From: an uncultured Acidobacteriota bacterium
Lineage (GTDB): Bacteria; Acidobacteriota; Terriglobia; Terriglobales; Acidobacteriaceae
Reading direction: 5' to 3'
DNA: 64,000 bases
Assembly: GCA_903873705.1 (NCBI GenBank)
Contig: CAIQPK010000090.1
Coordinates: forward strand, 167,637 to 231,636
Shown here: positions 16,007 to 24,426 of the stretch, piece after piece
How positions within the stretch are numbered: position 1 is the stretch's first letter
Layout: every line of letters begins with the position of its first letter
The notes under the pieces: model-generated
Database searches by the model: none
What the model was told of the DNA's origin: nothing
What the model saw: only the letters and a program-made list of their open reading frames with translations
Translations under genes and position numbers: made by a program

Positions 16007-18505
16007 TTACTTCTTGTCCTCCGGTGGCGGTTCCGGGTGAGGACGCGGCTGTACCTGCACGGGTTGCGGACGCTGCGCCGGCACCGGTGCCGGACGCGGC
16101 GCTTCGGTCACCGCGGGACGCTGCGGCTGCGGAGCGGGTTGGGCCTGGGGCGGCGGTGCAGCACGCTCCGGAGCGGGCCGTGGCGGGACAGGAGGCGCCG
16201 GCGGAGCAGCAGGTTGCGCCGGAGCAGGAGCAGGCTGTCCCTGGCCGCGGCCAAAACCGTTGCCATTACCGTTGTTGCCGCCACCATTGCCGCCGTTGTT
16301 GAAGCGGCCACCGTTGCCGCGGTCCGGTGCTGCGGGGGCCGTAGGGGCAGCCGGCGCAGGAGGCGGCGTCACCACGGCAGGAGGAGCAGGGCGCGGCACT
16401 GCGGGCGGAACTGGAGCAGGAGCAGGCTGATTAGGCTGTCCCTGGTCGCGACCGTTGCCGTTGTTGCCATTGAAGCGACCACCGTTACCATTGCCCCGCT
16501 CGGGTGCGATCGGCGCAGCCGGTGCTGCGGGAGCGGGCTGAGGTGCTGCAGGAACGGGAGCAGGCTGGTTGGGCTGGCCCTGGCCGCGGCCGTTGCCATT
16601 CCCGTTGCCACCATTGCCGTTGAAGCGGCCACCGTTACCACGGTCGGGCGGAGCCACAGGAGCAGCGGGCGCAGCGGGAGCAACGGGCGCGGGTTGGACA
16701 ACGGGAGCCGGCTGATTAGGCTGGCGGTCGCCACGGCCGAAGCCGTTGCCGTTGTTGTTGAACCGGTCGCGGTTGTCGTTGCCACGATCGGGAGCAGCAG
16801 GCTGGGCCGGTGCCACCGGAGCCGCCGGCTGAACCGGCTGATTCGGCTGGCCCTGGCCGCGACCGAAGCCATTGCCGTTGTTATTGAAGCGGCCGCCATT
16901 GTCGTTGCTGTCGCGTGCCGGCTGGCCGGGAGCATTGTTGGGACGACCGCCATTGAAGCCGCCACGGTCGCCGTCGTTGCGCGGACCGCGAGGGCTGTTG
17001 CGGGTGTCGAGCGTGGGCCGCTGCACGTTGGGCGGCATCACGCGTGCCGGTGGACGTCCGCCACCCTGCTGCTGCGGCGCAGGAGCAGGAGGACGCTGCA
17101 GGATCGGCGCATTCTGGAACTGACGCTGATCGCCCTTCACCATCGACTCGCGTACCGGCCGGCCGCTGCCGAAGCTGCGCTGCGGAATCGCCACAGTCGC
17201 AATGTTGCGATTGGCGTAATTGCGTTGCGCGTCCGCGAAACGATCCCTGCGGTCGTTGTAGATGTTGCGAACCTCAACCGGGTTGCGGTTGTAGATGTTG
17301 GTGACGTTGACGCGGTTCACGTACACGGTGCTGGAGCGATACCACGGACGATAGACCTCGCGCGGACCGAGAGGGAACCACGCCGTCACACCGCCGCCGC
17401 CCAGCGTCAGGCTGAAGCCGCCGACCGAGAACGTAGGTCCGCCTACAAACACCACCAGCGCAGGCGAGTAGACCGGACGTATCTGCGGCGGTCCCGGGAT
17501 CCATCCCCAGCGGTTGCCGAAGCGGTTCCAGCGGCCGTAGTGGTACGGCGCGAAACCCCACGGCTCAGCGCCGACCCACGTCCAGCCCCACGGCTCGATC
17601 GAAACCCAGTGACCATCGCTGTAGGGCGCCCAGTCGCCGGCTACGTTACGCGGATACCAGACCGGGCCGTAGTCGGGCGAGCTGTCCCAGCTGCCATAGG
17701 CCGACAGATCGGCATAGCCGATGGTGTCGGAGTCAATGTAGTTGCTCTGGCTCTGCGAGGCCTGCTGGAAGAGCGCATCGCGGCGGCCGGAGAAGCTGTC
17801 CAGTGCATCAGGCCGCGGCATGCGGTCAAACTGCGAGCGCGCCGGGCTGTCGCCGAAGATGCGCAGCACCTGGCCGTTGTTCAGCACCTGCTGCACACCC
17901 TGGGCATTCACCTGCGACTGGCCAAACATCTGGCGCACGGTCGTCATGTTGCTGTTGGGGTCGTAATCCACGCGTGTGCTGCCCGGCTGGACGACGGTGA
18001 TCGACGCGTTCGGCGTATCCACCTCGGTGGGTGTATCGAGCGCGTAAGTGCGCAGCACCAGGCTGCCCTGCCCCAGGCCGAATTGGGCGTACTGGTCATC
18101 GAGCTCGCTAACGGTGAAGTCGGTCTGCTGGCCAAGGCGCACGGCCAGCTGGCCGGATTCGACCTCGGTAAGCGCTCCCGTGTCGGTGTAGAGGCGGTCG
18201 CCGCTGGTGAGCGGATAGTTCATCTCGGCGGCACTGAAATCGCTGGCATTGGCGGGCTGAAAGGAGACGTTGCCCTGCATGGTGCTCAGGCGGCCGACGC
18301 GCGACGGCGGGTCACCCTGCTGCGGATCGCCATAGCCCTGCTGGGGCGCGCCGTAACCGGGCTGCGCTCCGTACTGCGGCGGATAAGCCCCCTGGGCGGA
18401 AATGGCCGGCACAACAGCCAGCAGCGCTGCGCCTGCGACCAACGTCAGCAACCGCGCGGAAGATAAATCTCGGAAAGAAAATTTCATTGTCAATGTCGTT
18501 CTCAT
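16007..18505 (-). CDS. Secreted FecR/DUF6600 protein with Pro/Asn/Gly-rich repeat tail
   Basis: The 832-residue protein has a signal peptide (about residues 18-38, ending AISAQG). Next comes a FecR-like domain beginning TMQGNVSFQPAN (about 65-230), then a DUF6600-type Trp/Tyr-rich segment (GPVWYPRNVAGDWAPY, EPWGWTWVGAEPWGFAPYHY). The C-terminal third is low complexity, built from about five units of roughly 45 residues starting GGRFN and containing QPNQPAP. The start at 18505 has GAGGAG 8 nt upstream; the ATG at 18487 is a weaker alternative. The architecture suggests an envelope- or surface-exposed protein; the function is unknown. A long plus-strand open frame across this gene is an artefact of its GC-rich repeats. 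Confidence 0.85.
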   Translation of the reverse strand: MRTTLTMKFSFRDLSSARLLTLVAGAALLAVVPAISAQGAYPPQYGAQPGYGAPQQGYGDPQQGDPPSRVGRLSTMQGNVSFQPANASDFSAAEMNYPLTSGDRLYTDTGALTEVESGQLAVRLGQQTDFTVSELDDQYAQFGLGQGSLVLRTYALDTPTEVDTPNASITVVQPGSTRVDYDPNSNMTTVRQMFGQSQVNAQGVQQVLNNGQVLRIFGDSPARSQFDRMPRPDALDSFSGRRDALFQQASQSQSNYIDSDTIGYADLSAYGSWDSSPDYGPVWYPRNVAGDWAPYSDGHWVSIEPWGWTWVGAEPWGFAPYHYGRWNRFGNRWGWIPGPPQIRPVYSPALVVFVGGPTFSVGGFSLTLGGGGVTAWFPLGPREVYRPWYRSSTVYVNRVNVTNIYNRNPVEVRNIYNDRRDRFADAQRNYANRNIATVAIPQRSFGSGRPVRESMVKGDQRQFQNAPILQRPPAPAPQQQGGGRPPARVMPPNVQRPTLDTRNSPRGPRNDGDRGGFNGGRPNNAPGQPARDSNDNGGRFNNNGNGFGRGQGQPNQPVQPAAPVAPAQPAAPDRGNDNRDRFNNNGNGFGRGDRQPNQPAPVVQPAPVAPAAPAAPVAPPDRGNGGRFNGNGGNGNGNGRGQGQPNQPAPVPAAPQPAPAAPAAPIAPERGNGNGGRFNGNNGNGRDQGQPNQPAPAPVPPAVPRPAPPAVVTPPPAPAAPTAPAAPDRGNGGRFNNGGNGGGNNGNGNGFGRGQGQPAPAPAQPAAPPAPPVPPRPAPERAAPPPQAQPAPQPQRPAVTEAPRPAPVPAQRPQPVQVQPRPHPEPPPEDKK
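16230..16905 (-). repeat. In-frame tandem repeat region in FecR/DUF6600 gene
   Basis: About five degenerate units of 110-165 bp encode GGRFN(x)nGRGQGQPNQPAP-type blocks. The units vary in length and sequence but keep the reading frame, which suggests expansion by recombination under selection for the protein composition. Confidence 0.75.
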
Positions 18506-18736
18506 GGATACAGCTCCTCGTACTGCGTGCAACTCATTTGGATGCAGTTCCCTGCTACCGGCGCGCACTCTTTATTTCAGTGCCCCAAAGTGTAACCCCC
18601 CTTTCTGGAGAAAGATGCGAGGATTCGTCGCAACATGATGGAACTAACCGCCTCGCGCCAGCGTATGCTGTCTTCGCCGGGACAATTTGCGCCAACGCAA
18701 GCACCGGCGGTTGCCTTTTGCTGAAGGAGAACTTCA

Positions 18737-19357
18737 ATGCTGCGTCCCATATCTGCCCTGGCTCTCTCCTCGCTCCTGTTTACGACGGTGCTCGTCGGCT
18801 GCCGCGTCACCTCGCACAAAGACGGCAACAACGATAACGTTGACATCGGAACCCCGTTCGGCTCCATGCAGGTGAAGACTAACGACAACGTCGACACCGC
18901 CGGCCTGGGCATTACGCCCTACCCCGGCGCGCAGATGGTGAAGAAGGACAAGGACAACGGCGCCGCCGACGTCAACATGAGCTTCGGCAGCTTCCACCTC
19001 GGAGTAAAAGCCGTCGCCTACATGACCCCCGACAACGAAGACAAAGTTCTCGCTTTCTATAAAAAAGACCTTGGCCGCTACGGCGACGTGCTGCACTGCG
19101 AAGGCAAGCACACCATCGGCGAGCCCACCCGCACCGCCGAGGGCCTGACCTGCGATTTCGATGGCAAGAGCAACGGCCACGTCGTCTGGAGCACCGACGA
19201 CGACAAGGACTCCGACAAGAACGAGCTCCGCGCCGGCAGCAAGCAGCATCAGCACATCGTCGCGGTAGAGACCAAAAGCAACGGCACCAAGATCGGCCTG
19301 GTTGCCCTGGACCTGCCCACAAACCTTTCCAGCGGCGACAAGAAGGACAGCGAATAA
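18737..19357 (+). CDS. Putative lipoprotein of unknown function
   Basis: The 206-residue protein starts with a lipoprotein signal ending in the lipobox LVGC at about residue 22, then a charged, Asp/Asn-rich region (KDGNNDNVD). The core contains a segment typical of acidobacterial periplasmic proteins: ITPYPGAQMVKKDKD and VLAFYKKDLGRYGDV, which resembles folds that monitor small periplasmic ligands, but I cannot name a family. GAAGGAG lies 7 nt before the ATG. It is divergent from the FecR/DUF6600 gene across 231 bp that should hold both promoters. Confidence 0.75.
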   Translation: MLRPISALALSSLLFTTVLVGCRVTSHKDGNNDNVDIGTPFGSMQVKTNDNVDTAGLGITPYPGAQMVKKDKDNGAADVNMSFGSFHLGVKAVAYMTPDNEDKVLAFYKKDLGRYGDVLHCEGKHTIGEPTRTAEGLTCDFDGKSNGHVVWSTDDDKDSDKNELRAGSKQHQHIVAVETKSNGTKIGLVALDLPTNLSSGDKKDSE

Positions 19358-19429
19358 GCGACTTACGCCGGGCATCCGGGCGGGTCCCGGTTGCCCGCGC
19401 CCCTGCACTCAGGTAGCTTCAAAGGTGTA

Positions 19430-20131
19430 ATGTTTCGTTTCTGCCACCGCTGTCAGTCAGAGCTTCCTCCGCACGAAGAAGGAACGCTGTTTTTCTGCTC
19501 GCACTGCGGTGCGGCGCAACTGCTGCTTTCTGAAGAGCTGCAGACCCAGGTAGAAACCCTCACCGCAGCCGAAGACGCCTCCGCACACGCCGCACCGCAG
19601 CTTGACCTGCGCGCGACCATCTGGATCGGCGCCATCCGGTGTGCGGCGCTGGCCGGTGCGGTCGCCGCAGGCCTTTCCCTTATCTCGACAGCGGTGCCGG
19701 TCGTGGTCCTGTTCGCCATGCTGTGGGCGGTGATCAGCCCGGTGGTGGTGATCGGACTCTTCCAGTCGCGCTTTCCGCTGTTGCCCATCACAGCGAGCTT
19801 CGGTGCGCGGCTGGGCCTCGTCACCGGGCTCATGGTCGCCACCGCCATGGCCACAGTGAATACGGCCACGCTGCTGGTGCTGCGCTATCGCCTGCATGCG
19901 ATGAGCGATACCGACCAGGCGATGACAGCCAACATTGCCCAGATGCGCGCCCAGATTGCCGCGCAACCGGACGCTCGCCTGGTCAGCCTGTTCAACAGCA
20001 TTTCGTCTACGCCGGAGTTCCGCGCCGGTCTGCTGCTGGTCAGCCTGGCCATGCTCACGGCGATCCTGCTGGCCCTCACGACGGCCGGGGGCGCGTTCGC
20101 CGGCTTTATCCGCTCGCGCGCCCGGGCCTGA
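19430..20131 (+). CDS. Zinc-ribbon membrane protein
   Basis: The 233-residue protein starts with a zinc ribbon: Cys5-x2-Cys8 and Cys23-x2-Cys26 (FCHRCQSEL, FFCSHCGAA). About four hydrophobic helices follow from residue 75. The ATG at 19430 places the ribbon at the very N-terminus, whereas the longer open frame adds an unlikely Pro/Ser leader. Function is unknown; such zinc-ribbon membrane proteins are frequent in this phylum. pyrR follows after 58 bp on the same strand. Confidence 0.72.
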   Translation: MFRFCHRCQSELPPHEEGTLFFCSHCGAAQLLLSEELQTQVETLTAAEDASAHAAPQLDLRATIWIGAIRCAALAGAVAAGLSLISTAVPVVVLFAMLWAVISPVVVIGLFQSRFPLLPITASFGARLGLVTGLMVATAMATVNTATLLVLRYRLHAMSDTDQAMTANIAQMRAQIAAQPDARLVSLFNSISSTPEFRAGLLLVSLAMLTAILLALTTAGGAFAGFIRSRARA

Positions 20132-20189
20132 TTTTCCACGCCCGCGAGCACTGCTTCCGCATGCCTGGCGCTGCTATCATCCAAGCATC

Positions 20190-20798
20190 ATGAGTGAGAA
20201 CAGCAGCGACACCACCACGCCTTCCGCCTCGTCCTCCGCCAAGCGCATGCCGAACATCCGCGAAAAGGGCCGCCTCATGTCGGCGTCCGAGATCGAGCGC
20301 ACGCTCGTCCGCCTGGCGCACGAGATCGTGGAGCGCAATAACGGCGCGAAAAACGTCGGCCTGGTGGGCATCAAGCGCCGCGGCGTTCCGCTGGCCCAGC
20401 GCATCGGCCGCATGATCGAAATCATCGAGAAGGAACCGGTCGACATCGGCACGCTCGACATCAGCTTCTACCGCGACGACCTCTCCACCGCCGGCCCCCG
20501 CCCCACCGTCAACAAGGGCGAGCTGGGCTTCGACGTCACCGGCCGCGACATTATTCTGATGGACGACGTGCTCTACACCGGCCGCACCATCCGCGCCGCG
20601 CTGGATGCGCTCTTCGACCACGGCCGCCCCAAGAGCGTCCAGCTTCTCGTCCTGATCGACCGCGGCCACCGCGAGCTGCCCATCGAAGCCAAGTTCATCG
20701 GCCGCATCATCCCCACCGCCCGGCGCGAGATCATCGAGGTCAAGCTGCAGGAAGTGGATAACGACGAGCAGGTGCTGCTGGTGGAGCTGGTTGACTAA
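20190..20798 (+). CDS. pyrR: PyrR: pyrimidine regulatory protein / uracil phosphoribosyltransferase
   Basis: The 202-residue protein has a PRTase fold with the PRPP-binding loop IILMDDVLYTGRTIRAALDA and the PyrR-typical RRGVPLAQRI, DISFYRDDL and LVLIDRGHRELP blocks. In many bacteria PyrR binds pyr mRNA in response to UMP and also converts uracil plus PRPP to UMP. An N-terminal Ser/Thr-rich extension of about 20 residues precedes the conserved part. No pyr biosynthetic genes follow here: the next gene, vapC, is convergent and its stop overlaps this stop by 4 nt. Whether it retains RNA-binding attenuation is therefore open. Confidence 0.92.
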   Translation: MSENSSDTTTPSASSSAKRMPNIREKGRLMSASEIERTLVRLAHEIVERNNGAKNVGLVGIKRRGVPLAQRIGRMIEIIEKEPVDIGTLDISFYRDDLSTAGPRPTVNKGELGFDVTGRDIILMDDVLYTGRTIRAALDALFDHGRPKSVQLLVLIDRGHRELPIEAKFIGRIIPTARREIIEVKLQEVDNDEQVLLVELVD

Positions 20799-21190
20799 AA
20801 GTGCAGCACCTTGAGTCCTAGGTGCCGCTCAAAGATGTCGTAATCTCGATCGCGATGAAGCAGCATGTGCCCTTCGCGAAGGCAAAAGGAAGCAATCAGG
20901 CAATCCACGGTGTTCCGCACCGTGAGCCCGCGTTGGCGCAGCACCCTGTAATTTTGAGCCGAATCCAGTGCCCGTTCCTGTCCACCGGTGTCCAAAATGG
21001 TGAACCCCAGCAGATCGCGCAGCACCGCTGGATAGACGTGGTCCCCACGCACGCCCTGCATCACTTCGCACAGCACCAGGTCTGGCACAGCAAGTTGACG
21101 GTCGCCCATGTGTGCCGTCAGCCACGTTGTTTCGTCGTTCTGCACACCGCGAAAATAATCTACCCAAACGCTGGTGTCGACGATGATCAC
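20795..21190 (-). CDS. vapC: VapC-type PIN-domain toxin
   Basis: The 131-residue PIN-domain protein has the acidic triad/tetrad of these Mg-dependent RNases: Asp5 (IIVDTSVWVDYF), Glu in LCEVMQG, Asp in NTVDCLIASF and Asp in HRDRDYD. The GTG at 21190 was chosen because it overlaps the upstream vapB stop by 4 nt (GTGA), the usual coupling in vapBC, and GGAAGAGG lies upstream. VapC toxins cleave tRNA or rRNA and are held inactive by VapB. Confidence 0.9.
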   Translation of the reverse strand: MIIVDTSVWVDYFRGVQNDETTWLTAHMGDRQLAVPDLVLCEVMQGVRGDHVYPAVLRDLLGFTILDTGGQERALDSAQNYRVLRQRGLTVRNTVDCLIASFCLREGHMLLHRDRDYDIFERHLGLKVLHF

Positions 21191-21444
21191 GCCGCCCTCT
21201 TCCTTACACCGCGCGACGCCCTGGCACCGCGTTCGCGTGATTCTTCCCACTTATCCTTCCCAGCTCCTTCTTCCGCTGGCCCATCCCATTCAACCTTGCC
21301 GAACCATTTGCGCATGCCTTCCTGCGCTTTACTGTTTACCAACATCTTCAACGCATCTTCCACGACGGCCTTCTTGGTCGCCGCTCCACTGACCTTCATC
21401 GCCTGTTTCATTAGCTTGTCGTCAATCTCGATATTGGTCCGCAT
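21187..21444 (-). CDS. vapB: VapB-type antitoxin
   Basis: The 85-residue protein has an N-terminal ribbon-helix-helix (MRTNIEIDDKLMKQAM), followed by VVEDALKMLV and a charged C-terminal toxin-binding tail (WFGKVEWDG). GGAGG lies 8 nt before the ATG. It is coupled to vapC and divergent from the MFS gene; only 36 bp separate the two starts, so the autoregulated vapBC promoter overlaps that of the exporter. Confidence 0.88.
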   Translation of the reverse strand: MRTNIEIDDKLMKQAMKVSGAATKKAVVEDALKMLVNSKAQEGMRKWFGKVEWDGPAEEGAGKDKWEESRERGARASRGVRKRAA

Positions 21445-21480
21445 CCGCCCGTCCTCCCATGTGTAAACATCATACAATTT

Positions 21481-22818
21481 ATGTGTATGGCTGAGTCACC
21501 AGCAAATCCGGGAAGAGAAGCTCCGGCGCCCCCACCGGGCGTGCCCGCTTCCATGACCATGGGCGACGTCCTGCGCATCCCCACCATGCGCCGGCTCTGG
21601 TACGCGCAAATCGTCTCCACCTTCGGCGACTTCCTCGCCCTCTTCGCGGTCATCATCGTGATGACCTACCGTCTGCACGCCACCGCGCAGCAGATCACCG
21701 GGGTGCAGATCGCTTACATGGGCCCCATCGCCATCCTCGGCATCCTCTCCGGCGTCTTTGTCGACCGCTGGCCCAGCAAGATCACGCTCGTTTCTTCCGA
21801 CTACCTTCGCGCCACCCTCTGCCTTGGGCTTCTCCTCGTCAATAGCGTCTGGGGCTTCTACTTCGCGCTGGCTGCGATCAGCATCGTCTCCAGCTTCTTC
21901 GGCCCCGCGCAGGGCGTGGTCATCCGCAACACCGTGCCGCGCCATGGCATGCAGTCCGCACAGAGCCTCATGCAGCAGGTGATGATGATCATGCGCATCA
22001 TCGGCGGTCCTATCGCCGCGGCGTTTGTGAAGATCCTGGGGCCGCACCCGGCGTACTGGCTCGACGCCGCCAGCTTCGTCGCCTCGGGCACGCTGATCCT
22101 CTCGCTGACGCTCACCAGCGCTACGCCGTCAGTGGCCGTCCCCGATCCCACGACCAGCCCTACCGGCGAAACCGCCGCGCCCGCAGCAGGCCCCACAGGC
22201 CTCGCCCGCGTCTTCGCCGACATGAAGCAGGGTGCGAGTTTCATCGTCCACCACGCTGCGCTCTCGTTCGTCATCCTTGCGCTGGCGTCAGCCATGTTTG
22301 TACTCGGCTGCTTTGGCCCGCTCATCGCCGTCTACGTCCGCGACATTCTGCACGGCTCTGAAAAAACCTTTGGCTTCACCAGCCCGCTGATTGGCCTGGG
22401 TATGCTCCTTGGCATCAACCTCATCAACTCGAAGTTCAAGAGCGCGAAGGCCACCACGCTCGTTTATTCGGGCCTCTTCGGCACGGCCATCGGTGTCTTC
22501 CTGCTGGCAATCCTGCCGCATCTGTGGGCCATGATGACCGGGTTGTTGCTCATCGGCTTTTCCGCCGCGGCGGTCATCGTCCCCGCCCAGACCCTCATCG
22601 CGTTGGAGACCCCGCCCGCCATGATGGGCCGCGTCGGCTCAACTGTGATGTCCGCCATCTTCACTGCACAGATCCTCGGGCTGATTCTCTCCGGCATCCT
22701 CACCCGGTACACCAGCGTTCCGCACGTCTTCGCCATCTGTGCGGCCATGCTCGTCGCACTCATCATCGCGGGCAAGCTGTGGATGGAACCGGAAGAGAAA
22801 GGCGTTGTTAGTTCTTAG
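21481..22818 (+). CDS. MFS transporter, exporter type
   Basis: The 445-residue inner-membrane protein has about 12 transmembrane segments and the MFS loop after helix 2 (GVFVDRWPSKITL). It resembles the MFS_3/enterobactin-exporter (EntS)-like group, so it is likely an efflux pump, substrate unknown. The start is ATG at 21481, with a second ATG at 21487; there is no clear Shine-Dalgarno site. The stop codon TAG (22816-22818) lies inside a heptamer repeat array TTAGTTC. A short hydrophilic Pro/Ala-rich insert (about residues 215-238) is the usual central loop. Confidence 0.85.
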   Translation: MCMAESPANPGREAPAPPPGVPASMTMGDVLRIPTMRRLWYAQIVSTFGDFLALFAVIIVMTYRLHATAQQITGVQIAYMGPIAILGILSGVFVDRWPSKITLVSSDYLRATLCLGLLLVNSVWGFYFALAAISIVSSFFGPAQGVVIRNTVPRHGMQSAQSLMQQVMMIMRIIGGPIAAAFVKILGPHPAYWLDAASFVASGTLILSLTLTSATPSVAVPDPTTSPTGETAAPAAGPTGLARVFADMKQGASFIVHHAALSFVILALASAMFVLGCFGPLIAVYVRDILHGSEKTFGFTSPLIGLGMLLGINLINSKFKSAKATTLVYSGLFGTAIGVFLLAILPHLWAMMTGLLLIGFSAAAVIVPAQTLIALETPPAMMGRVGSTVMSAIFTAQILGLILSGILTRYTSVPHVFAICAAMLVALIIAGKLWMEPEEKGVVSS

Positions 22819-22825
22819 TTCTTAG
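22808..22825. repeat. Heptamer array TTAGTTC across a stop codon
   Basis: Two full and one partial copies of TTAGTTC cover the stop codon of the MFS gene. The reverse complement GAACTAA is the same family as the AACTMAS units at 22855-22892, giving an inverted pair. Confidence 0.8.
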
Positions 22826-22854
22826 CGGAGGTTCAAGTAGATCTCACCGCTCGA

Positions 22855-22892
22855 AACTAACAACTCAGAACTAAGAACTCACAACGCACAAC
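22855..22892. repeat. Heptamer array AACTMAS, five copies
   Basis: Units in order are AACTAAC, AACTCAG, AACTAAG, AACTCAC and AACGCAC, then AAC. The array stops 9 bp before the hemL stop codon on the opposite strand and could fold with 22808-22825. Confidence 0.85.
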
Positions 22893-22901
22893 CCCAGCTT
22901 C

Positions 22902-24218
22902 CTACTTCAGCATCGCTCCAAATGCCCCATTCGCCGCGGCCACAATGGCGTCAATCTCCGTCTGCCCGTGGGCTGCTGACACGAACGCCGCCTCGTACTG
23001 ACTCGGCGGCAGCCACACGCCGCGCTCCAGCATGGCGCGGTGGAACTTCGCAAACAGCGCAGTGTCGGACTTGCTCGCCGTCGCAAAGTCCGTTACGTCT
23101 TCGGACGTAAAGAACCACGTAAACATGCTGCCCACGCGGTTGGTCGTGAGCGCGACTCCGTGCTCCGCCGCCACCAGCGCCACCTCGCCCGCAATCTCCG
23201 CCGTCGTCTCGTCGAGGCCCGCATACAGCGCGCCCTTATGCGCCAGTATGTGCTCGATCGTCGCGATGCCCGCCGCCATGGCCAGCGGATTGCCGCTCAG
23301 CGTTCCCGCTTGATAAACCGGCCCCAGCGGCGCCAGGAAGTCCATCACTTCAGCCCGTCCGCCGAACGCCCCCACCGGCAGCCCGCCGCCGACAATCTTG
23401 CCCAGCGTCGTGAGGTCGGGCGCGTCCTCGCCGCTGGCGAAGCCGAAGTACTCCTGCGCTCCACCCGCGGCCAGCCGGAAGCCGGTCATCACTTCATCAA
23501 AAATCAGCAGTGCGCCATGCTTGCGCGTCAGCCGTCGCAGCGAGGCGAGAAACTCCGGCGCCGGGGCAATCGTGCCGGCATTGCCCACAACGGGCTCAAG
23601 AATCACGCACGCAATCTGCTCCGGATGGCTTTCAAATGCCGCTTCCACCGCGGCGAAATCGTTGTACGGCAGCGCCAGCGTGTGCATCGCCGTCTCGTTC
23701 GGAACGCCAGCCGACCCGGGAATGCCAAACGTCGCGACACCACTGCCGGCTTTCACCAGCAACGCGTCGGCGTGGCCGTGGTAGCAGCCTTCAAACTTGA
23801 TGACGAATGGCCGACCGGTAAAGCCGCGCGCCAGTCGTATCGCCGACATGCAGGCCTCGGTACCCGAGCTCACAAAGCGCATCTTCTCGATCGACGGAAA
23901 GCAGCGCTGCACCAGCTCGGCCAGGTTCGCCTCAGCGGCCGTACTCGCGCCAAACGACGCGCTCAGCTCCGCCGCCGCCTTGATCGCTTCGACCGCCGGG
24001 GGAAAGGCATGCCCCAGCAGCATCGGCCCCCAGGAGCCGAACATGTCGATGTAGCGGTTGCCGTCGGCGTCGGTCAGGTAAGCGCCCTTGGCGCTGGCCA
24101 CGAACGGCGGATGCCCGCCCACCGCGCGAAAAGCGCGCACCGGAGAATCCACGCCACCGGGCAGGAACTTCTCCGCCCGCTGCTGCAAAAGTTGAGACTG
24201 CGAAAGATCGAGCGCCAT
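22902..24218 (-). CDS. hemL: Glutamate-1-semialdehyde 2,1-aminomutase
   Basis: The 438-residue PLP enzyme converts glutamate 1-semialdehyde to 5-aminolevulinate in the C5 tetrapyrrole pathway. The PLP lysine is Lys274 ([13 protein letters not shown]). Upstream are the [11 protein letters not shown] aspartate motif and the substrate/PLP phosphate segment [15 protein letters not shown]. Length and N-terminal [17 protein letters not shown] are typical. It is divergent from purM and would support haem or cobalamin synthesis. Confidence 0.95.
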   Translation of the reverse strand: MALDLSQSQLLQQRAEKFLPGGVDSPVRAFRAVGGHPPFVASAKGAYLTDADGNRYIDMFGSWGPMLLGHAFPPAVEAIKAAAELSASFGASTAAEANLAELVQRCFPSIEKMRFVSSGTEACMSAIRLARGFTGRPFVIKFEGCYHGHADALLVKAGSGVATFGIPGSAGVPNETAMHTLALPYNDFAAVEAAFESHPEQIACVILEPVVGNAGTIAPAPEFLASLRRLTRKHGALLIFDEVMTGFRLAAGGAQEYFGFASGEDAPDLTTLGKIVGGGLPVGAFGGRAEVMDFLAPLGPVYQAGTLSGNPLAMAAGIATIEHILAHKGALYAGLDETTAEIAGEVALVAAEHGVALTTNRVGSMFTWFFTSEDVTDFATASKSDTALFAKFHRAMLERGVWLPPSQYEAAFVSAAHGQTEIDAIVAAANGAFGAMLK

Positions 24219-24426
24219 CGCTCCAGTATATTTGCGCCTCGCTTGTTAACAGCTTCCGCGTGAGTTGCTGCTAAACTCCAGACTTCCACACATCGTTGCG
24301 CCAGGAGGCCGTCCCGACTTGAGCAGCACACCGGACAACCCCGAATCTCCCGCGCCGCAACCCGGCACAATTGCCAGGGTCTCGCACCCGGGCTCGAATA
24401 CCGGCCCCAAACGCACGCGAGCGGCC

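Noticed and set aside
15872..18466. 864-codon plus-strand open frame opposite the FecR/DUF6600 gene
   Set aside because: It is Arg/Ala-rich low-complexity antisense of a GC-rich repeat gene. The minus-strand protein has a signal peptide and recognisable domains.
24265..24426. 54-residue N-terminal extension of PurM
   Set aside because: The extension is Pro/Ser-rich, has no PurM similarity, and the ATG at 24427 gives the family's normal length.
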